Shown here: piece by piece, positions 63,341 through 64,000 of the stretch
Numbering within the stretch: position 1 is the first letter of the stretch
How the letters are laid out: each line of letters opens with the position of its first letter
Assembly (NCBI GenBank): GCA_037577475.1
Contig: CM075190.1
Location: 1,206,001-1,270,000, forward strand
DNA from: Chaunax sp. Z400
Taxonomy: Eukaryota; Chordata; Actinopteri; Lophiiformes; Chaunacidae
Direction: 5' to 3'
Length of the DNA: 64,000 nucleotides
The notes under the pieces: generated by a model
Seen by the model: only the letters and a program-made list of their open reading frames with translations
Told to the model about the DNA's origin: nothing
Database searches by the model: none
Position numbers and translations under genes: made by a program

Positions 63341-64000
63341 AGTCTCTACGACCTTCCGTTCAAAAGTTACCAACCCGGGTACGGCCCCGATTGAGTTTTT
63401 ATCCCCTTAACCTAACCTAACCCTAACCCTAACCCTAACCCCTAACCCACACTTGTCCGCTAGTCTCTGCGACCTTCCGTTCCCGAGATACAGACATTCA
63501 AAATACGCCCCTACTGGACATGTCATATCTCGGGAAAGGAAGGTCGCACAGACTCGGGACAAAGACTGGTGTTCTCAGAGACCACATAAACCCCTAGACG
63601 GACGTTGGTCCCGAGTCTCTACGACCTTCCGTTTCCGAGATACACACATTCACTATAGGCGAACCAAACCCCATTCACTTCAATGGGAAAATAAACTTGA
63701 GTATAACTCGGGAACGGAAGGTCGTAGAGACTCGGGACCCTGATCCGTCGGACATAATTCGTGGTCCCTGAACACGCCAGACTTCTCCCCGAGTCTCTAC
63801 GACCTTCCGTTCCCGAGATACAAACATTCCAAAAATCACCAAAAATACATGTCATATCTCGGGAACCGTAAGTCGTAGAGACTCGGTTTACCTGCTGGCG
63901 TTCTTGGAGACCGCATAAAACCATTGAAAGAGCTTATCCCCGAGTCTCTACGACCTTCCGTTCCCGAGATACAGACATTCAAAATACGCCCCTACTGGAC
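63341..64000. repeat. Cassette 52: T + A B1 C A(partial), runs off the window
   Basis: T is 63341-63461 with the tract at 63407-63448. A 63462, B1 63614, C 63792 (gaccgcat form), then 58 bp of A from 63943 to the window end. It matches the start of cassettes 44 and 48, so the repeated block probably continues beyond the window. Confidence 0.94.

Larger units (their letters stand above)
1..64000. repeat. Satellite array with embedded telomeric tracts (whole window)
   Basis: The window is one uninterrupted head-to-tail array of A, B, C and T units. A, B and C each begin with the box agtctctacgaccttccgtt and carry a diverged inverted copy of it about 75 bp later. Unit lengths add up exactly across the window: A+B+C is 481 bp, A+B2 is 330 bp, A+C is 303 bp and T is normally 121 bp. 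Departures are explained by visible 1-7 bp indels or telomere-copy changes. No stretch longer than a few bases falls outside these units. Nothing resembles a gene, promoter, tRNA, rRNA or transposase. Subtelomeric location is inferred from the telomeric tracts. Confidence 0.96.

Noticed and set aside
587..63924. Many open reading frames of 65-109 codons on both strands, with recurring peptides
   Set aside because: They recur with the satellite period, overlap each other on both strands, often begin at a non-ATG codon (the series at the T/A boundary starts at TTG), and change length with single indels. Similar peptides appear on both strands only because the boxes are inverted copies. No domain or ribosome-binding context was seen.
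1..64000. CRISPR array (about 30-bp element repeating roughly every 75 bp)
   Set aside because: The element alternates in orientation and the intervening sequences are themselves repeated throughout, so there are no unique spacers. No leader or cas gene is present.
1..64000. Plant-type (TTTAGGG) telomeric sequence
   Set aside because: The repeats read CCCTAA or CCTAA, never as a run of CCCTAAA. The single cctaaacctaa near 37310 is one altered copy.
1..64000. Centromeric alpha-satellite-like array with CENP-B boxes
   Set aside because: Monomer length is roughly similar, but I could not find the CENP-B box pattern, and the regular telomeric tracts argue for a subtelomeric or interstitial-telomeric setting. 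Centromere function cannot be judged from sequence.
1..64000. Pure assembly artefact (over-duplicated repeats)
   Set aside because: Many cassettes differ by private substitutions and indels, which argues for real distinct copies. The closest duplications (24.2-31.8, 39.8-43.5 and 51-64 kb) still need spanning long reads, so an error there is not excluded.

Overview
The whole window is non-coding, head-to-tail satellite DNA of eukaryotic type with short telomere-like tracts embedded at intervals. I could divide all 64 kb, with no gap, into about 364 satellite monomers of three main kinds plus 52 copies of a fourth, telomere-bearing unit. No gene, RNA gene or intact transposable element was found.

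Units, counted from the conserved box agtctctacgaccttccgtt that opens nearly every one: A (usually 152 bp), B (178 bp), C (151 bp) and T (usually 121 bp). B has two versions: B1 (ccaaacccc, later gtggtccctg) and B2 (ccaaagccc, later gtggtctctg). A, B and C share the box, a gataca-acattc stretch and, about 75 bp on, an inverted copy of the box, so boxes alternate in orientation along the array. AB is a chimera with the first half of A and the second half of B. T keeps only the first box, then has about 46 bp of unique sequence, a tract of CCTAA and CCCTAA repeats, and a 13-bp tail. Every T lies between a C-type unit (or its C-half chimera) and an A-type unit. All units and telomeric tracts point the same way, with CCCTAA on the + strand.

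Higher-order layout. 1-19.5 kb: mixed cassettes, including a 2.0-kb form and a 1292-bp tandem pair. 19.5-37 kb: alternating 0.9-kb and 1.2-kb cassettes making 2.14-kb repeats, partly contained in a 3797-bp tandem duplication. 37-43.6 kb: 424-bp and 0.9-1.4-kb cassettes, ending in a 1322-bp repeat present about three times. 43.6-49 kb: return of the 2.0-kb form seen at 0.6-2.6 kb. 49-64 kb: a 5281-bp repeat interrupted by a 3659-bp internal duplication.

Organism: a eukaryote with TTAGGG-type telomere sequence, which fits vertebrates, many other animals, many fungi and some protists and plants. Species cannot be read from this window. The context is most likely subtelomeric; an internal heterochromatic block with interstitial telomeric repeats is the alternative. 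If it is subtelomeric with standard polarity, the chromosome end lies to the left. The array appears to evolve by unequal exchange, block duplication and recombination within the conserved box. The repeated pairing of satellite block and short telomere tract resembles amplified subtelomere cassettes such as yeast Y-prime arrays or ALT-type template arrays; that comparison is inference.
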